From: Topomyia yanbarensis
Lineage: Eukaryota; Arthropoda; Insecta; Diptera; Culicidae
Direction of reading: 5' to 3'
Assembly: GCF_030247195.1 (NCBI RefSeq)
Contig: NC_080671.1
Coordinates: forward strand, 212,392,851-212,456,850
Length of the DNA: 64,000 nt
Shown here: positions 1 through 13,140 of the stretch, one piece after another
How the letters are laid out: each line of letters opens with the position of its first letter
How positions within the stretch are numbered: the stretch's first letter is position 1
Translations under genes and position numbers: made by a program
The notes under the pieces: generated by a model
Told to the model about the DNA's origin: nothing
Seen by the model: the letters and a program-made list of their open reading frames with translations, nothing else
Databases searched by the model: none

Positions 1-2
1 TA

Positions 3-385
3 AAAAAACTCACTTTTAAGGATCATATTGAAGGAATCCAAACAAAATGCAACAAATATATAAAATGTTTATACCCTCTTATAAATAGGAATTCTAGGCT
101 CTGCCTAAAGAACAAACTATTAATTTATAAACAAATATTTAGACCGGCAATTCTATATGCAGTGCCAATCTGAGCAAGTTGTTGTGCTACTAGAAAGAAA
201 ACGCTTTAAAGGATTCAGAATAAAATTCTGAAAATGATTTAGAAGCGTCCTCCCTGGTTTAGCACAAATGAGTTGCACAGACTCGCAAACGCAGAAACAT
301 TAGAAATTATGACGAACAGTATTATAAGCAACTTCCTACAAAAATCGTTGCAATCTTCAATTGCAACGATTAGCTCTTTTTATAG
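3..385 (+). pseudogene. Jockey-clade (Juan-like) LINE reverse transcriptase, C-terminal relic
   Basis: Reading from base 3, the frame gives the C-terminal thumb and tail of a Jockey-clade ORF2. It contains a KLTFKDHI start, an RPAILYAVPI segment and an IMTNSIISNF ending typical of the mosquito Juan family. Three in-frame stops break it: TGA where Trp is expected after AVPI, TAA after KKTL, and TAG after KMI. The catalytic RT core lies outside the window. I see no clear poly-A tail, so the 3' boundary is approximate. The family call rests on recognised sequence character and was not searched. Confidence 0.75.
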
Positions 386-3300
386 TTTATAAGTTAGTTT
401 ATAAGATTTGATTAGCTCCGTAATTAACAAGACAAGTAGGTTTAAAACATCCTACTAATAATTAACTGCGAAAGCATATTATATCTTAATAATAATTAAC
501 TGAATCATGTAAACAATAGGGATGAAAAATCACCACTTGTGGCTGAACACCAAATACAGACTTGTTATAAACACTTCAACACACAATGAGGGCTAATATC
601 CCTCCCTCAGGATGAGGTAGAAAAGAATGATGCAACGGGAGCATCTCTACCGTTGTGTGTGAGGACCCGAAAAATGAGAGAGTTCCTCTCTTGCTCAACG
701 ATATGATGTAGATAAATATTTTATTACGCATGGGATATTTGCTCCGTGGAGGAGAGTGGGCTACACCTCATGATGATTCAAGAGGAGTTTATGATGTCCT
801 CACACGCCTTGTGAGGAGGTAATGATTAGTTGCTATGAGGTTTTGTTATATGGGATTGAAGTATTGAAGAAGTATTCCACCATTCTCGGGCCATTTATTA
901 TTTTACTAGTGGTTCTTAAGAACAAAGCAAACGTGTTGGTGCCAATTTATAGCACCATAAAATTAAACTTCCTAAACTTCCTAAACGAGTATTATTAAAC
1001 ATTATACTCGTTTAGGAAGAAGTAGTTAGATATCAAAAATTGCGACGTTTTTTGACGTACGGCACCCATAGCAAACCTAAACCTTAACACACATGTTTCT
1101 ATTGAAGCAAACCGTTTATTCGTTACGCACTGTCCAGGTGGATTAAGAATTTGTTACCAAAACTTCATCATAACTCATTTCACGGTGCTATAGTGATTTT
1201 TTAACTTTTCAAGTGAACTAGCATAGGTTATAGTGCAACACAAAAAGTTTTGAAAAATGTTGCATGCCCCCAAATTGATTTATAGCAGAATTAAATGCTC
1301 TTCCGAATTATTATTAGACCATGACGTGGCTTTGGAAGAATGTTGAACCATTTGCATATTTGTCATGAAAAAATGCAAAAAATGATAATTTTCTTATTAT
1401 TGTCACAATTTAGCACAATATTTCTTTCATAACAGAATAATACAGCATACCTTTGGAAAGGTGTATTTTTTCTCTTTCTAGAACTTTCTAGAAATCGGCT
1501 AAGACGTAATTAATGTTTTGGTGCCAAAGGTCCCAGAAAATGTTTTTGCTATAAGTGAAGATGATAAGGAGTAATGAGAGCAGCCTTCATTTTTTCGAAT
1601 TTTTCATAGCACTTTGAAGCCAATACATTCATTAAAAATCGGCTAACATGTTGTTTTAAAAATAATAATGATGTTGTGAAGCACTCCCGCGGGTACCTGG
1701 GCAATGATGTGAGAAAAAACTCTGCGAAATTTCTAAACGATTAGTATAGGAGGTTTTAAGTTAGTGTGTACACAGCATTTTTTCGAGTTTCCTCCTGAAA
1801 ATTCAATATCACCCCCACCAATTTTTAATATTTTGCAATGAAAATTTGAGAAAATATTGTACAAATCTTGGATTCTTGTAATGGAATTGATTGAATAGGC
1901 GAAGGCTAACGTATATTCTACATATTTCATGAACTCATCATTTCATTATATTTGCTAAACAATCTGTTTAAAACATTATTTCACTTGTAGGGGGATTATT
2001 TAGTGAAATCAGTATCAAAATAAGAAGCTTCGTCTTCTCCTCCGAATATTGGGTAAAGGGGTAACCCTCTTCCATAAAGTAAACCCCATTATGGTGGGTG
2101 TATCACTAATTTCTTGGCCTACAATTGATGCAACCAATATAATTTCTCGTTGCTCTTAAAGACCAATATAATAACACAATTGGCATTATGCTATATTTAT
2201 CCGTAGTGGAAAATTTTTTAATTAAAAACTATTTTCCTCCACTAACGAGAAAATTGTTTGAAACCACCTTTGCGTGTAAAGGGCACAAAACCTATAACTA
2301 AACTATTTATGGATATACGTTTCGAGTCCGAAAACAAAATTTGTGCTTCTGATTGTATTGGTATGAAAGCTGTAAAATCTTCGTAGTTAACTTTAAGCAC
2401 AACGAAAACTCGAATCGAGTGCTCCAATTATTGCCTTACCTTTCAAACCAATGCGTTTAACAAAGATGGGAAAAGCTGCTCTAACCAGCTTCTACCAAAT
2501 TAGTAGGGTGATAATAGAAACAGGACGAAAATAGGCTCATTACCCTAGCGTTTAAAGTAGATAATCAAGATAGTATAAAATTTTCGACTATGTATAATTT
2601 TAAATATCGCTGTCGGTAATAATCTCATTTTAAAAATGTATTGCCTATTGGAAATTTATCCGCATAAAATTTCTACTTTGACATATAGTAACAAAGAAAC
2701 ACAAACAACTATTTTTTTTAAACTTCATTATTCATATCTTGGAAACTAACCAGCCAAATAATCTATAATAGAGATAAAAACGAAACAATTTGAAAAACAT
2801 TTTTTTAAATTTTATTGAGAGAGAACGCTAGAATAGAAACGAATATTATGCACCCATTTTACTAGGAAGCGATTTCATGTTGTATTAGATATCAAAATTA
2901 AAATATTTATCTTCTATGATGGTGTTATTGAGTTTGACGAATAGGATTAATTTTAAATTTTCCGAGCTTAGTTTTGTATGATCGTTAGTTAGTATTTTCC
3001 CAAGGCCTCGCTAGATTGAAACCTGTGTACAAGAAGTGCTCAAGGCCGTTTGGCAAAGTAGAGTGAAGTCTGGGTCCTGCAGCCTCTTGGATTCCCACCA
3101 CATGATAATATCCGTATTCCACGAAGCACTGATCTACACCACGAAAATTATACTTATGTATCCGCATCCTACACAGCAGACAAAATTCCCAAAACAAAAG
3201 AGGGAAATAATCACTCTCGCGCTCCGCACTCTCAGCATTTTGAAAGAGGAATTCCAACCCATCTTCAATCAGTTTTGCGCTCTCGCCTTTCCTGTGTGAT

Positions 3301-3500
3301 GCACATAACATCCTCTAATCATTGAACAAGTCATCACCTCTGATGATGAGTTTGCTTGTTGAGTGGGAGAAGAGTTTTTTTCTGCTATTGGAGAGGTGTG
3401 TGAAGTCCTCCTCAGAATGTTGATACCTCACCTCATTTTGGCATCATGAGTGATGCTCCAGCAAGCCTGACCAAATATACTAAATTAGAAATGTAATGCA
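386..3500. other. AT-rich interval without a supportable gene
   Basis: Short open frames occur on both strands, for example about 108 codons antisense at 2985-3311. None shows a recognisable domain or flanking splice sites. The first few hundred bases may be the 3' untranslated part of the Jockey element. A perfect hairpin at 977-1019 is listed separately. Confidence 0.5.
977..1019. repeat. Perfect 16-bp inverted repeat (hairpin)
   Basis: CTTCCTAAACGAGTAT at 977-992 is repeated exactly inverted at 1004-1019, with an 11-base AT-rich loop. The left arm is preceded by a partial direct copy (CTTCCTAAA). No neighbouring gene suggests a terminator role. It may be a small fold-back insertion. Confidence 0.7.
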
Positions 3501-3522
3501 AACAAAATAATTTATAAAAAAA

Positions 3523-4990
3523 ACAAATCGTCGGCAAGGTTTGAATCGTTTCAAAAGATTCTCGTCATGTATCACCATAGTTATCTACAAACCTTCCTTA
3601 TTAGGACGAATGCAAAATGGAAAAAGAATTTAATTGGAAAGTTTCTTTTAATAACTAGAATTAAGTTTGCGCTTGTTAATTCTGTACTTTTACCAGTGAA
3701 TCATAAGAAAATATTTTTCAAATTAATCTACAAACCCGAAGGTTTTTGCAAATCCTTCCAAGAAAATCAGTGAATGTGGCAACTCTACCACTAAGCGACA
3801 GCTACACCAAAACGAATGAAAATATTTTCATTTATCACACAAAAGGATGGCCTTCCATCAGCACCGAAAAGTTAATAAAAGGGATTCGCTTGATGCAAAG
3901 CGTGCTCATTCGGTATGAGCTGCGAAAGGGGAATGTTCGTATGTGTGTACGCAGTATCAACAAATCGTCGGTAAGGTATGAATCGTTTCAAAAGATTCTC
4001 GTCATATATCACCATAGTTATCTACAAACCGTCCTTATTAGGACGAATGCAAAATGGAAAAAGAATTTAATTAGAAAGTCTCTTTTGTTAACTAGTATTA
4101 AGTTTGCGCTTGTTAATTCTGTACTTTTACCAGTGAATTATAAGAAAATATTTTTTAAAAGAATTTAATTAGAAAGTTTCTTTTATTACTTTTACAAGTG
4201 AATCATAAGGAAATATTTTTCAAATTAATCTACAAACCCGAAGGTTTTTGCAAATCCTTCCAAGAAAATCAGTGAATGTGGCAACTCTAACACTAAGCGA
4301 ATACTACACCAAAACGAATGATGAAAATATTTTCATTTATCGCACAAAAGGATGGCCTTCCATCAGCACCGAAAAGTTAATAAAAGGGATTCGCTTGATG
4401 CAAAGCGTTCTCATTCGGTATGAGCTGCGAAAGGGGAATATTTGAATGTGTGTACGCAGTAGCAACAAATCATCGCAAGGTTTGAATCGTTTCAAAAGAT
4501 TCTCGTCTTGTATCACCATAGTTATCTACAAACCGTCCTTATTAAGACGAATGCAAAATGGAAAAAGAATTTAATTAGAAAGTCTCTTTTGTTAACTAGT
4601 ATTAAGTTTGCGCTTGTTAATTCTGTACTTTTACCAGTGAATTATAAGAAAATATTTTTCAAATTAATCTACAAACCCGAAGGTTTTTGCAAATCCTTCC
4701 AAGAAAATCAGTGAATGTGGCAACTCTGCCACTAAGTGAAAGCTACACCAAAACGAATGATGAAAATATTTTCATTTATCGCACAAAAGGATGGCCTTCC
4801 ATCAGCACCGAAAGGTAATAAAAGGGATTCGCTTGATGCAAAGCGTGCTCTTTCGGTATGAGCTGCGAAAGAGGAAAGTATCAACAAATCGTCGGCAAGG
4901 TTTGAATCGCTTCAAAAGATTCTCGTCATGTATCACCATAGTTATCTACAAAACGTCCTTATTAGGACGAATGCAAAATGGAAAAAAGAT
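3523..4990. repeat. Tandem array, about 3.5 units of 420-510 bp
   Basis: Units begin with ACAAATCGTCGGCAAGG-like sequence near 3525, 3960, 4465 and 4883. They share long near-identical stretches such as GGATGGCCTTCCATCAGCAC and GATTCGCTTGATGCAAAGCG. The second unit carries an extra ~80-bp local duplication near 4150-4240, which explains its greater length. Open frames of 65-140 codons recur in each unit only because the repeat does, and I recognise no protein. The last unit is truncated near 4990. Confidence 0.85.
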
Positions 4991-5009
4991 GGGTTGGTAA
5001 TGTATATGA

Positions 5010-6025
5010 CATAACAGGGTTGTCGTGACCACACTTCGAGGTTATTTTAAATCTTGCAAACATAAATTGACATAATTTCAATGTTTGTTCCTATATGAAT
5101 GAAATGACAAATTTTCAGGTTAACACGGCAATAACTTTGCAATTTATAGAGCAATTTTATATTTCTAGTTATCATATAATAACTGCCATCTCTTCCAAAC
5201 AACTTAACCCTCTGCTGCCAACCCCGTGGTTTTGCGGGGTTAAGGAGAATCATTGTATAATGTCCAATACACGATTTTATGTTGTTACCTCAACTAAACC
5301 ACTTCAAAACACTCCCACCTGTCATACAAGTACATTGTCTGCTTGTTGAAATCATATGAAATTATTGACCTGTATTCAATGCGGAGAACTAGGTAATAAA
5401 ATTGTTTTACTGAACAGACTAACGACGGGATCCCCAGGAAAATTTCGCTGAGCCCGGTGAAACGAACTTAATGCGTAAAATTTAGCCATTTGAAAGAGAT
5501 ACAAGCAGACTTTTAAGAATATGATCATCACGGTTATGTCCCGGACATTACCCGCCCCTAGTTTTTCGCTAAGCGCGATTCATTACGCTAGGATTGATAT
5601 TTCAAAGCAAGAAAAAAAAAATTTGTTCATTTCATGAATGAATGTTTCAACGAGCTTAGAATCCAGCGCATCCCCTATCAACGCAGACGCCAATTTTTCA
5701 GAACCACAATAATTATTATAAAGAATAACATGAAAGAGAAACATTCCCACATATTTCATTGAGTATCATTCGATTTGAATTACAAGTCAAACGAGTAGTC
5801 ACGACACTCCGGTTATGTCCTAGGCATTACCCACCCATCGTTTTTAAATATTTTTGTTCGATCATGGATGTCTGTTCTCTGTGGTGATAAAAAATAGAAT
5901 AGCCTATATAGAATACATCAGCGTTGCGAACAGCCTTAACGTCACTACGACAATTTTGACGTTTTTCGCAATGTTGTGTTAAAGCAACATTGTGCCTTTA
6001 AGGGTTTAGTGTAAAAATGCACTTA
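5010..6025. other. Interval without a supportable gene; two copies of a dispersed motif
   Basis: No coding sequence is supported. A motif of the form CGGTTATGTCC..GACATTACCC appears at 5531-5567 and 5808-5850, and again at 28409-28440. This marks fragments of a dispersed repeat family. A short GC hairpin lies near 5220-5241. Confidence 0.5.
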
Positions 6026-6031
6026 AGCACT

Positions 6032-6447
6032 ATTTACACCTATCCGATCCGATTCAGTGATGGTTCAGTACTGTGCACGGACACCAATGTTCTTTTACAC
6101 ATTTAAATATGGGCACCGTACCGGACAAGTGTGAACGTTTGCATTTGATGTGTATGAAAGACCAATATTCTCCTTGCACGGTACTGAACCGTCACTGAAA
6201 AAAATAAAATTTTCTTATTTGAGAAAAAATTATTAAAAAATTTCAAAGCTAAATTATTTAAAAATCTTAAGCTTTAAAAATTCGAAAATAGAAAAAAATG
6301 ATCTTGCTAATATAAAAATACAAAAATATTAAAAAACCTTGGATTTACAAATTTTGATTCCTTGACCTTGTAAAAATTTTAGCGAAAAGGTTCCCGTATG
6401 TATTTAATAAACAACAAATTACTGAATCGGATCGAATAGGTGTAAAT
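6032..6447. mobile_element. MITE with 27-bp terminal inverted repeats
   Basis: The left end (6032-6058, starting ATTTACACCTATCCGATCC) is matched inverted at 6421-6447 with a few mismatches. A second inverted pair, around GGTTCAGTACTGTGCACGG at 6063 and GCACGGTACTGAACCG at 6177, is nested inside. The centre is extremely AT-rich. There is no coding capacity. Confidence 0.7.
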
Positions 6448-6456
6448 TTGGCTTCA

Positions 6457-6680
6457 AGGAGCGATTTCTTCACCAAAACCTAACTTTTAAACAAGGTTGA
6501 CGCACCGGTGAACTTGGTTCAAAAGCTAAGCGAGCATGGGTAGTTCAACGGGAATTCTGGCTGGTTCTAGTGACACAACCGATACTAATTAGAATCGGTT
6601 GTCACTGGAGCCGAAATCTTAACTAGAACTAACCAGAATTCTGGAAAAACTTTACTGAGAGGTTAAAGAAATCGCCCCTA
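6457..6680. mobile_element. Fold-back MITE-like element
   Basis: AGGAGCGATTTCTT at the left faces AAGAAATCGCCCCT at the right. Inner arms also pair: CCAGAATTC-like arms and TAGAATCGGTTGTCAC versus GTGACACAACCGAT. A related inner segment (GAATCGGTTGTGTCACCGG) recurs near 55617. I did not fix a target duplication. Confidence 0.55.
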
Positions 6681-6689
6681 AGATGTGTA

Positions 6690-8225
6690 ACAAATATCAA
6701 TAGTTACTTGGGTAACCAATTTTTTACTCACCTCGAGAGATGGATCCGTTTTTCTGTAAACTGTCCTTTACCGTGTACAGGGTCCAGGCACTCTTTATTT
6801 TCAATTACTTCTACGCCATTACCTGTATCTGATTGCTCAAGGCTATGCCGTGCAATCATGTACAGTTGTCCGATTTTGTACTAAAAAATAAACTATTTTA
6901 TCATTAATAACGAATATTACTGTAAGAAATTCAACCTCTTCCACAGTTAGTGGCATACAAATTCGATACTCCTTTGTAAGCATACTTTTATCAAAGGCGT
7001 TTTTATTATAATCATTAACTCAAGCCAAATCTAGACCTAGGACATCTAGACCAACATGTCAAAAGTTTCAAAGTGCAAATGAAAACCTTTTTACATTTCT
7101 TTCATATTATATAAGGAGAGTGACGACGACTCTATACCGTTTATTTAAAACGCCATATCTAACAAATGTAAACAAACTGAGTTAATTATGCCAAATAAAA
7201 GCCAAGCATTGACTCTTTATCGTCCACAAATAATAGAGAAAAATAATAACTCTTTACATGTTAATTTAATCTCGAGTCAAAATGTCACATATAGTATACC
7301 AAAGTTTTGCTAATATTTTGTAGATGTGATGTTTTGCGTGGTGATGTTTTTCCAAGTCGACTGTAGTTCGAGGGATTGCCCTTCCTAAACGATCAGGGAT
7401 AGACCGTTCCAACATCAAATTATGGTCTTGTCAAATTTTGGTCTTGTCAATCTGCAAATGACGTGAAAACCCAAGATGATACCAGATAAGGTATATGCAT
7501 ACGTAAAGCGAGAGTTTTGGTTTTACAATTGACAACATCTACATTGCGTAAATACTGCTTCACTTCGCAGAAGAGGTTATTAAAAACGAAATTAATTAAA
7601 ACAATGTTTTGAATATAGAAACTAGTGCTTTCAGCCTTTTTGAGGTTCTTAAGACGTTTGCCACCAATAATATTATTGTACACACATACATACACCTTAT
7701 GCAGATTATCTTGAATCTGTTTTGCGTTTGTCAAATCTGCCACTCTTCTTATTCTTATCCGGACACGCTCTTCTTCCTAGCATCTTTTTCCAATGCCAAA
7801 CCTCACTGTTGGTTGCAATACACCACATGAAATATATCACAACTACAAGGCCGTCTCTCAAAACGTCACACTAAAATGTGACATCTACAAACGGTGTTGC
7901 CAAGACCACATATGTAAAAGAGCATAATAGCAAAAGTGATCGGCAAAATGTAATACAATAATAGTTATCAATTATCTCCCTATTATCTTCGCGAAAAACA
8001 TGTAATATGCTTACAGGATCCTGCAATGAGTAAATGCAGAGGTGATAGTACAATTAATAGCCTTCTGTGTGCTTTAATTGTTAAATGAATGTAAAAGTTG
8101 CAAGGAAATTTTTGCACGCGATTTTCTCCGTTTCACGTTTCTGTTAGATATGATGTAATGAAAAAACGCTCTAGAACTATACAGACACTTTATACACAGA
8201 CTAGCGATGTGTCAAAAATTGGAGC
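6690..8225. other. Interval without a supportable gene
   Basis: No domain-bearing frame is seen. Around 7045-7090 is one end of the ATCTAGACCAACATG MITE family that is complete at 19053-19308 and 41842-42081. The remainder is AT-rich and unassigned. Confidence 0.5.
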
Positions 8226-8231
8226 CAAATA

Positions 8232-8328
8232 CACACAGAAAAAATAGTAAGAATAAACAAATTTTGGTTTTAAATAACAATTTTCCCGTTTGATATAGTG
8301 ACAAAACAAGATTCAGATTTGATTCAAT
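8232..8328. mobile_element. Left half of a TA-flanked MITE split by a 20-kb insertion
   Basis: After TA at 8230-8231 the sequence starts CACACAGAAAAAA. Its partner end, TTCTGCGTG followed by TA, is at 28860-28870. The two halves share the same A/T-run style and join cleanly if 8329-28460 is removed. The split supports a single large insertion between them. Confidence 0.6.
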
Positions 8329-8582
8329 GGGCCGTATGAATAAAAAGTAGTAACTTTAAGTTTGCTACATTTTTGGTAGTAAATACTATATGTGGGATAT
8401 TCTCGTATGAATAAACGTTACTTTTCTACACTACATGTTTCGAACATCCTACAAACAGCTAATTTCGCATGAATAAAACTAGTTTTTACCTACAGTTTTC
8501 TGGTAGGTAGCTACGTAGTGAGCTCACCGGTACCTTGAAACAAATTTGTGAGGTTAAATTTGATTAAGTTTAAATATCCGAA

Positions 8583-9367
8583 ATGAATCTTAATGCAGCT
8601 TTGTTGATGAATGTTAATACTAGAAAAGAGAAAACATTTTGCGCTCGTCGAGCAGATTGTGAAAATTTTAAAGCGCTTCACCGATTCACAAACGAAAACG
8701 TACATTGGTTGACAGATCATTTTCTTTGTGATCAAGAGGACACTAGAGGAGGAGGTCTCAGTAATTTTCAAAAAATGAAAACTTTTTTGCGATATGTGGG
8801 TGATCCAGGATTTCAGGTGAGCAACCATGATTGCGTATTCTAATGACACGTTTAATTAATATTTCTATCAGGTTGGTGTTGGAGAGGATATCGGGATCCA
8901 TCAAACGACAGTTTGCAAAATTATCTGGCACGTTTGTCAACAAATAATTGATAAATCAAACTACTGGATTCAATTTCCGTCGACCGAAGAACAGTTTCGT
9001 AAGGCCAAAAATGGATATTCATAGAATTATGTTTGAGAATACTGTAGGAGCTCTTCTTCTGGGCGATGAAGGTTACGCTATTGCTCCGTGGATCATGACA
9101 CCGTATAGAAATCCTGATACTCCAGTTAGAATGCACTATAATAAAAATTTTTGCCGAGAACGCGTTGTTATCGAAAGGGTTTTCGGACAGGTTAAAAGAC
9201 GTTTCCCATTTTTGCAAAACGCAGTGCGCATGGCTACGTATCGAGTGCCATCAATGATTCTTGCATGCTTTGTGCTGCATAATGTTGCAAAACACCTCAA
9301 AGATGAAGATTTCTATAGCGATGAAGACAACAACGATGAAGCGAGTGTTACTGATACAAATGAATTT
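8583..9367 (+). pseudogene. HARBI1-like PIF/Harbinger transposase, internally deleted
   Basis: Exon 1 (8583-8815) gives the N-terminal HARBI1 region (FKALHRFTNENVHWL, then FLRYVGDPGFQ). A short intron (8816-8870, GTGAGC..TATCAG) leads to VGVGEDIGIHQTTVCKII, the helix-turn-helix part. After KNGYS the frame stops at TAG near 9019. Homology resumes at LLLGDEGYAIAPW and continues through IERVFGQVKRRFPFL to a 3' end at 9367. The block holding the first catalytic Asp is missing. The second Asp (LGDEGY) and the Glu (IERVF) remain. It is therefore a non-functional nuclease relic. Known HARBI1 proteins need an accessory Myb-like partner, and one lies at 19.3-20.4 kb. Confidence 0.85.
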
Positions 9368-9595
9368 TAAAACAAGGAATTCAATAGTAATAGTTTTTTA
9401 GGAAATATTTACAGTTATCTTAAAACTAACAATATAGTTTGGTACACAAAAGGGGGAACAAATATTTATGAAAAATTTCACAGATGTTTTAAAACTAGGG
9501 ATACAATTCTATTTACAAGACGGGGGACAATAGTTTTAACAAAGAGTAGAAATTACAACTATCTTAAAACTAGGAATACGGAATACAAATTTGAT

Positions 9596-12500
9596 TTTTT
9601 TTTATCGGATACTTATGCTTGGTCATTTCCAAAATCGGTGTAGAAGTAGTTGTATCAAGGACAGGGGAGAGAAGGCGTAGATGGTGACCGGTAGAGAAGA
9701 GCAAAACTTGCAACTTTCAGGCAAACGGGAGATCAGCGAAACAAATTTGCGCCTCAGTCTAGTAGGTCGGATTGGCGGATGGTATTCTTCGGACCCGCGG
9801 GGAATCCTTCAAAGGGAATCCTTCGGACCTCGAGTCGAGCTCGCTTCAGATTCCGTAGTGATAAGGGCGACGGCGGTTACATAGTGGCAGTCTGCAGCTT
9901 ATCGGTTCCACACGGCAAGAGGAAACTTCTAAAAACGAGAAATAAAAGAGAGGGGCTAAATTGGGATATTTATCGTTTATATCAAGATATAAATAAGGGA
10001 CATATAGGGGAAATAACGATTTGCCAGCATATCTCGGACTGGGACATTGGGTGGTCTACCTCGGGCCCGAAGGGAATCCTTTAACTGAGACCTGGCGTCC
10101 AAATACCCGGCGCTTACTCAGACAACGTGCTCGATGTCATGATAGCCCTCGTCACAAGCGCACAGACTACTCTCCGCAAGCCCAATACGCCGCAAATGTG
10201 CATCTAAGGTGTAGTGGTTGGACATAAATCGGGACATTACACGAATAAAATCCCGACCCACATCCATCCCCCTGAACCAAGGCTTCGTTGATACCTTTGG
10301 GATAATCGAATGTAGCCATCGTCCAAGTTCACCATTGCTCCACGAGGTTTGCCAACTGTTGAGTGTCCTCTGACGACAAATACTAAAAAATTCGTTGAAG
10401 CAGATTGGTTTTTCGTATATGTCACCATTTAATGCGCCCACCTTTGCTAATGAGTCGGCCTTTTCATTGCCCGGAATAGAACAATGAGAGGGGACCCCAA
10501 CAAAGGTAATCTGATAAGATTTTTCAGATAACGTACACAAGGACTCCTGTATCTTCCCCAGAAAATACGGGAATTGCTTTTTAGGCTTCACCGCACGAAG
10601 AGCCCCGATAGAGCTGAGGCTGTCCGAAATGATGAAGTAGTGATCTGTGGGCAGAGTGTCGATGATCCCAAGGGTGTACTGAATTGCAGCTAACTCTGCG
10701 ACGTAAACTGAAGCGGGATCATTGAGCTTGAATGAAGCGGTGGTAGTATTGTTGAAGATACCGAAGCCAGTGGACCCATCGAGATTTGATCCGTCAGTGT
10801 AGAACATTTTGTCACAGTCGACTTCTCGGAATTTATTATAAAATATATTGGGGATCACTTGAGGGCGTATATGGTCCGGGATTCCACGAATCTCTTCCTT
10901 CATGGATGTGTCGAAGAATACAGTAGAATCAGAAGTATCTAGGAAACGAACACGGTTGGGAGTATACGTAGAAGGATTAATGCTCTGTGCCATGTAGTCG
11001 AAGTACAAGGACATAAATCGGGTTTGAGAATTAAGCTCGACGAGCCTTTCGAAGTTTTCAATCACCAACGGGTTCAGAATGTCGCATCGATGAGCAATCG
11101 ATATGAGAGTTCCCAAAATCGATTTTTTAGCGGAAGAACGCCCGCCAGCACTTCGAGACTCATCGTATGGGTCGAGTGCATGCAACCCAAGGCAATGCGC
11201 AAGCAACGATACTGGATTCTCTCCAGTTTGTTGAAGTGTATGTTCGCAGCGGAGCGGAAACAGAAACACCCGTACTCCATCACCGACAATATCGTTGTTT
11301 TGTACAACCTGATCAGGTCTCCTGGGTGAGCACCCCACCATGCTCCAGTTATTGTTCGGAGAAAATTGATCCTTTGTTGGGATTTCTGTTTCAGATACCT
11401 AATGTGACATCCCCAGGTACCTTTAGAGTCGAACCAGACCCCGAGATATTTAAATGTGAAAATCTGGTTGATCGTTGCACCCATTAATAGAAGCTGGAGT
11501 TGCGCCGGCTCACGCTTCCTAGAAAAAACAACCAACTCAGTTTTCTCCTTGGAGAACTCAATACCCAGTTGAAGAGCCCAAGCAGACATATTGTCCAAGG
11601 TATTTTGTAATGGTCCTTGCAAGTCGGCAGCTTTGGGCCCTGTAACAGAGACGACTCCGTCGTCTGCAAGTTGCCTTAGCGTGCATGAATTGGCAAGACA
11701 ATCGTCAATGTCATTCACGTAAAAATTGTAGAGCAGGGGACTTAGACATGAGCCCTGGGGAAGACCCATGTAGCTAAATCGCGATGTTGTTAAATCGCCA
11801 TGCGAAAAGTGCATGTGCTTTTCAGACAACAGGTTTAGCAAAAAGTTATTTAAAATTGGTGAAAGACCATGCTGGTGCAGCTTCTCTGACAGAATGTTGA
11901 TAGAAACTGAGTCAAAAGCCCCCTTAATATCCAAGAAGACTGATGCCATCTGCTCTTTGTTAGCATAGGCCATTTGGATTTCTGTAGAAAGCAACGCAAG
12001 GCAATCGTTCGTCCCTTTGCCTTTGCGGAAGCCAAATTGTGTATCTGACAGTAAGCCATTTGCTTCAACCCAATTGTCGAGGCGAAACAAGATCATTTTC
12101 TCGAACAACTTCCGAATACAGGACAGCATTGCAATCGGCCGATACGAGTTGTGGTCGGAGGCTGGTTTTCCTGGTTTTTGGATGGCGATGACCTTCACTT
12201 GCCTCCAGTCATGAGGGACAATGTTACCCTCAAGAAACTTGTTAAATAAGTTCAGCAAGCGCCTTTTTGCAGTGTCAGGCAGATTCTTCAGCAAGTTGAA
12301 TTTGATTCTGTCTAACCCTGGGGCGTTATTGTTGCATGATAAGAGAGCAAGTGAAAACTCCACCATCGAAAACGGTGTTTCGTTCGCGGTATCGGGAGGA
12401 GACGCGGCGCGGTACGTTTTCTGTACCGGGACAGAGTCCGGACAGATCTTCTTGGCGAAAGCGAATATCCAACGGTTTGAATATTCCACGTTCTCGTTGG

Positions 12501-13140
12501 TACTATTACGGTTACGCATACGTCGAGCCGTACCCCAAAGAGTTCTCGTCGCTGTTTCTCTCGTTAACCCGTCGACGAACCGGCGCCAATAACTGCGTTT
12601 TTTGGCTTTCATTAGACTCTTCATTCGCTTTTCTAACGACGCGTACTGTTGATAGCTAGCGGGTAGCCCGTCTTCCCGGAAGGCCTTATATGCAGTGGAC
12701 TTCTCCGCGTACAGCTCTGAGCACTCTTTATCCCACCACAGGGTGGGAGACCGTCCATGGGTATTCGCGCTGGGTACTGGTTTAGTCTGAGCTTGATTCG
12801 CACTGTCGAGAATCAAGCCAGCCAAAAACCTGTACTCTTCCTCCGGAGGAAGCTCTTGGGTGGATTCGATTTTAACGGATATCGCGGTCGCGTAACTCTT
12901 CCAATTAATGTTCCGTGTGAGGTCATACGAGGCATTGATTGTTTCCGATGGTCTTGAACCGTTAGCAATTGAAATCACGATAGGCAAATGATCGCTACCG
13001 TGGGGATCAGGGATCACCTTCCACATGCAATCTAACTGTAGCGATGTCGACCAAAGCGATAAATCCAACGCGCTTGCGCGTGCTGGTAGTGTAGGAATCC
13101 GCGTCATTTCTCCCGTGTTTAAGATGGTCATGTAAAAGCT
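9596..13140 (-). mobile_element. I-clade-type non-LTR retrotransposon, 5'-truncated
   Basis: The element runs right to left. It starts abruptly near 13140 inside the endonuclease domain and ends in an A-run (T-run on the + strand near 9596-9604). It contains reverse transcriptase, RNase H, a C-terminal extension and a 3' UTR. Truncation at the 5' end is typical of target-primed reverse transcription. It lies downstream of the Harbinger transposase relic, so it probably inserted into that element. Confidence 0.85.
9985..13131 (-). pseudogene. LINE ORF2: endonuclease C-terminus, reverse transcriptase, RNase H
   Basis: The first frame (13131 to about 11100) begins with the end of the AP-like endonuclease (LNTGEMTRIP and GSDHLPIVI). 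It is followed by the RT with SYRPIAMLS, LDIKGAFDSV, LPQGSCLSPLL and the catalytic LADDG box. A frameshift near 11080-11180 moves into a second frame carrying RNase H: FYTDGS, AELAAIQY, ISDSLSS and HCSIPGNEKADSLAK, with all acidic positions present. The C-terminal region includes CACDEGYHDIEHVV. An in-frame TGA replaces Trp at about 10115, and homology then continues (RSQLKDSLRARGRPPN) to about 9985. The N-terminal endonuclease and ORF1 are absent. RNase H favours the I group over Jockey or R1. It is recently decayed, with only one frameshift and one stop. Confidence 0.85.

Noticed and set aside
2985..3311. 108-codon minus-strand frame and overlapping 87-codon plus-strand frame
   Set aside because: No domain, no splice sites, and mutual overlap on opposite strands. 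Composition does not favour either.
3523..4990. Small protein family with four tandem members
   Set aside because: The repeated frames follow from the tandem repeat. Lengths and stops vary freely and no conserved domain is visible.
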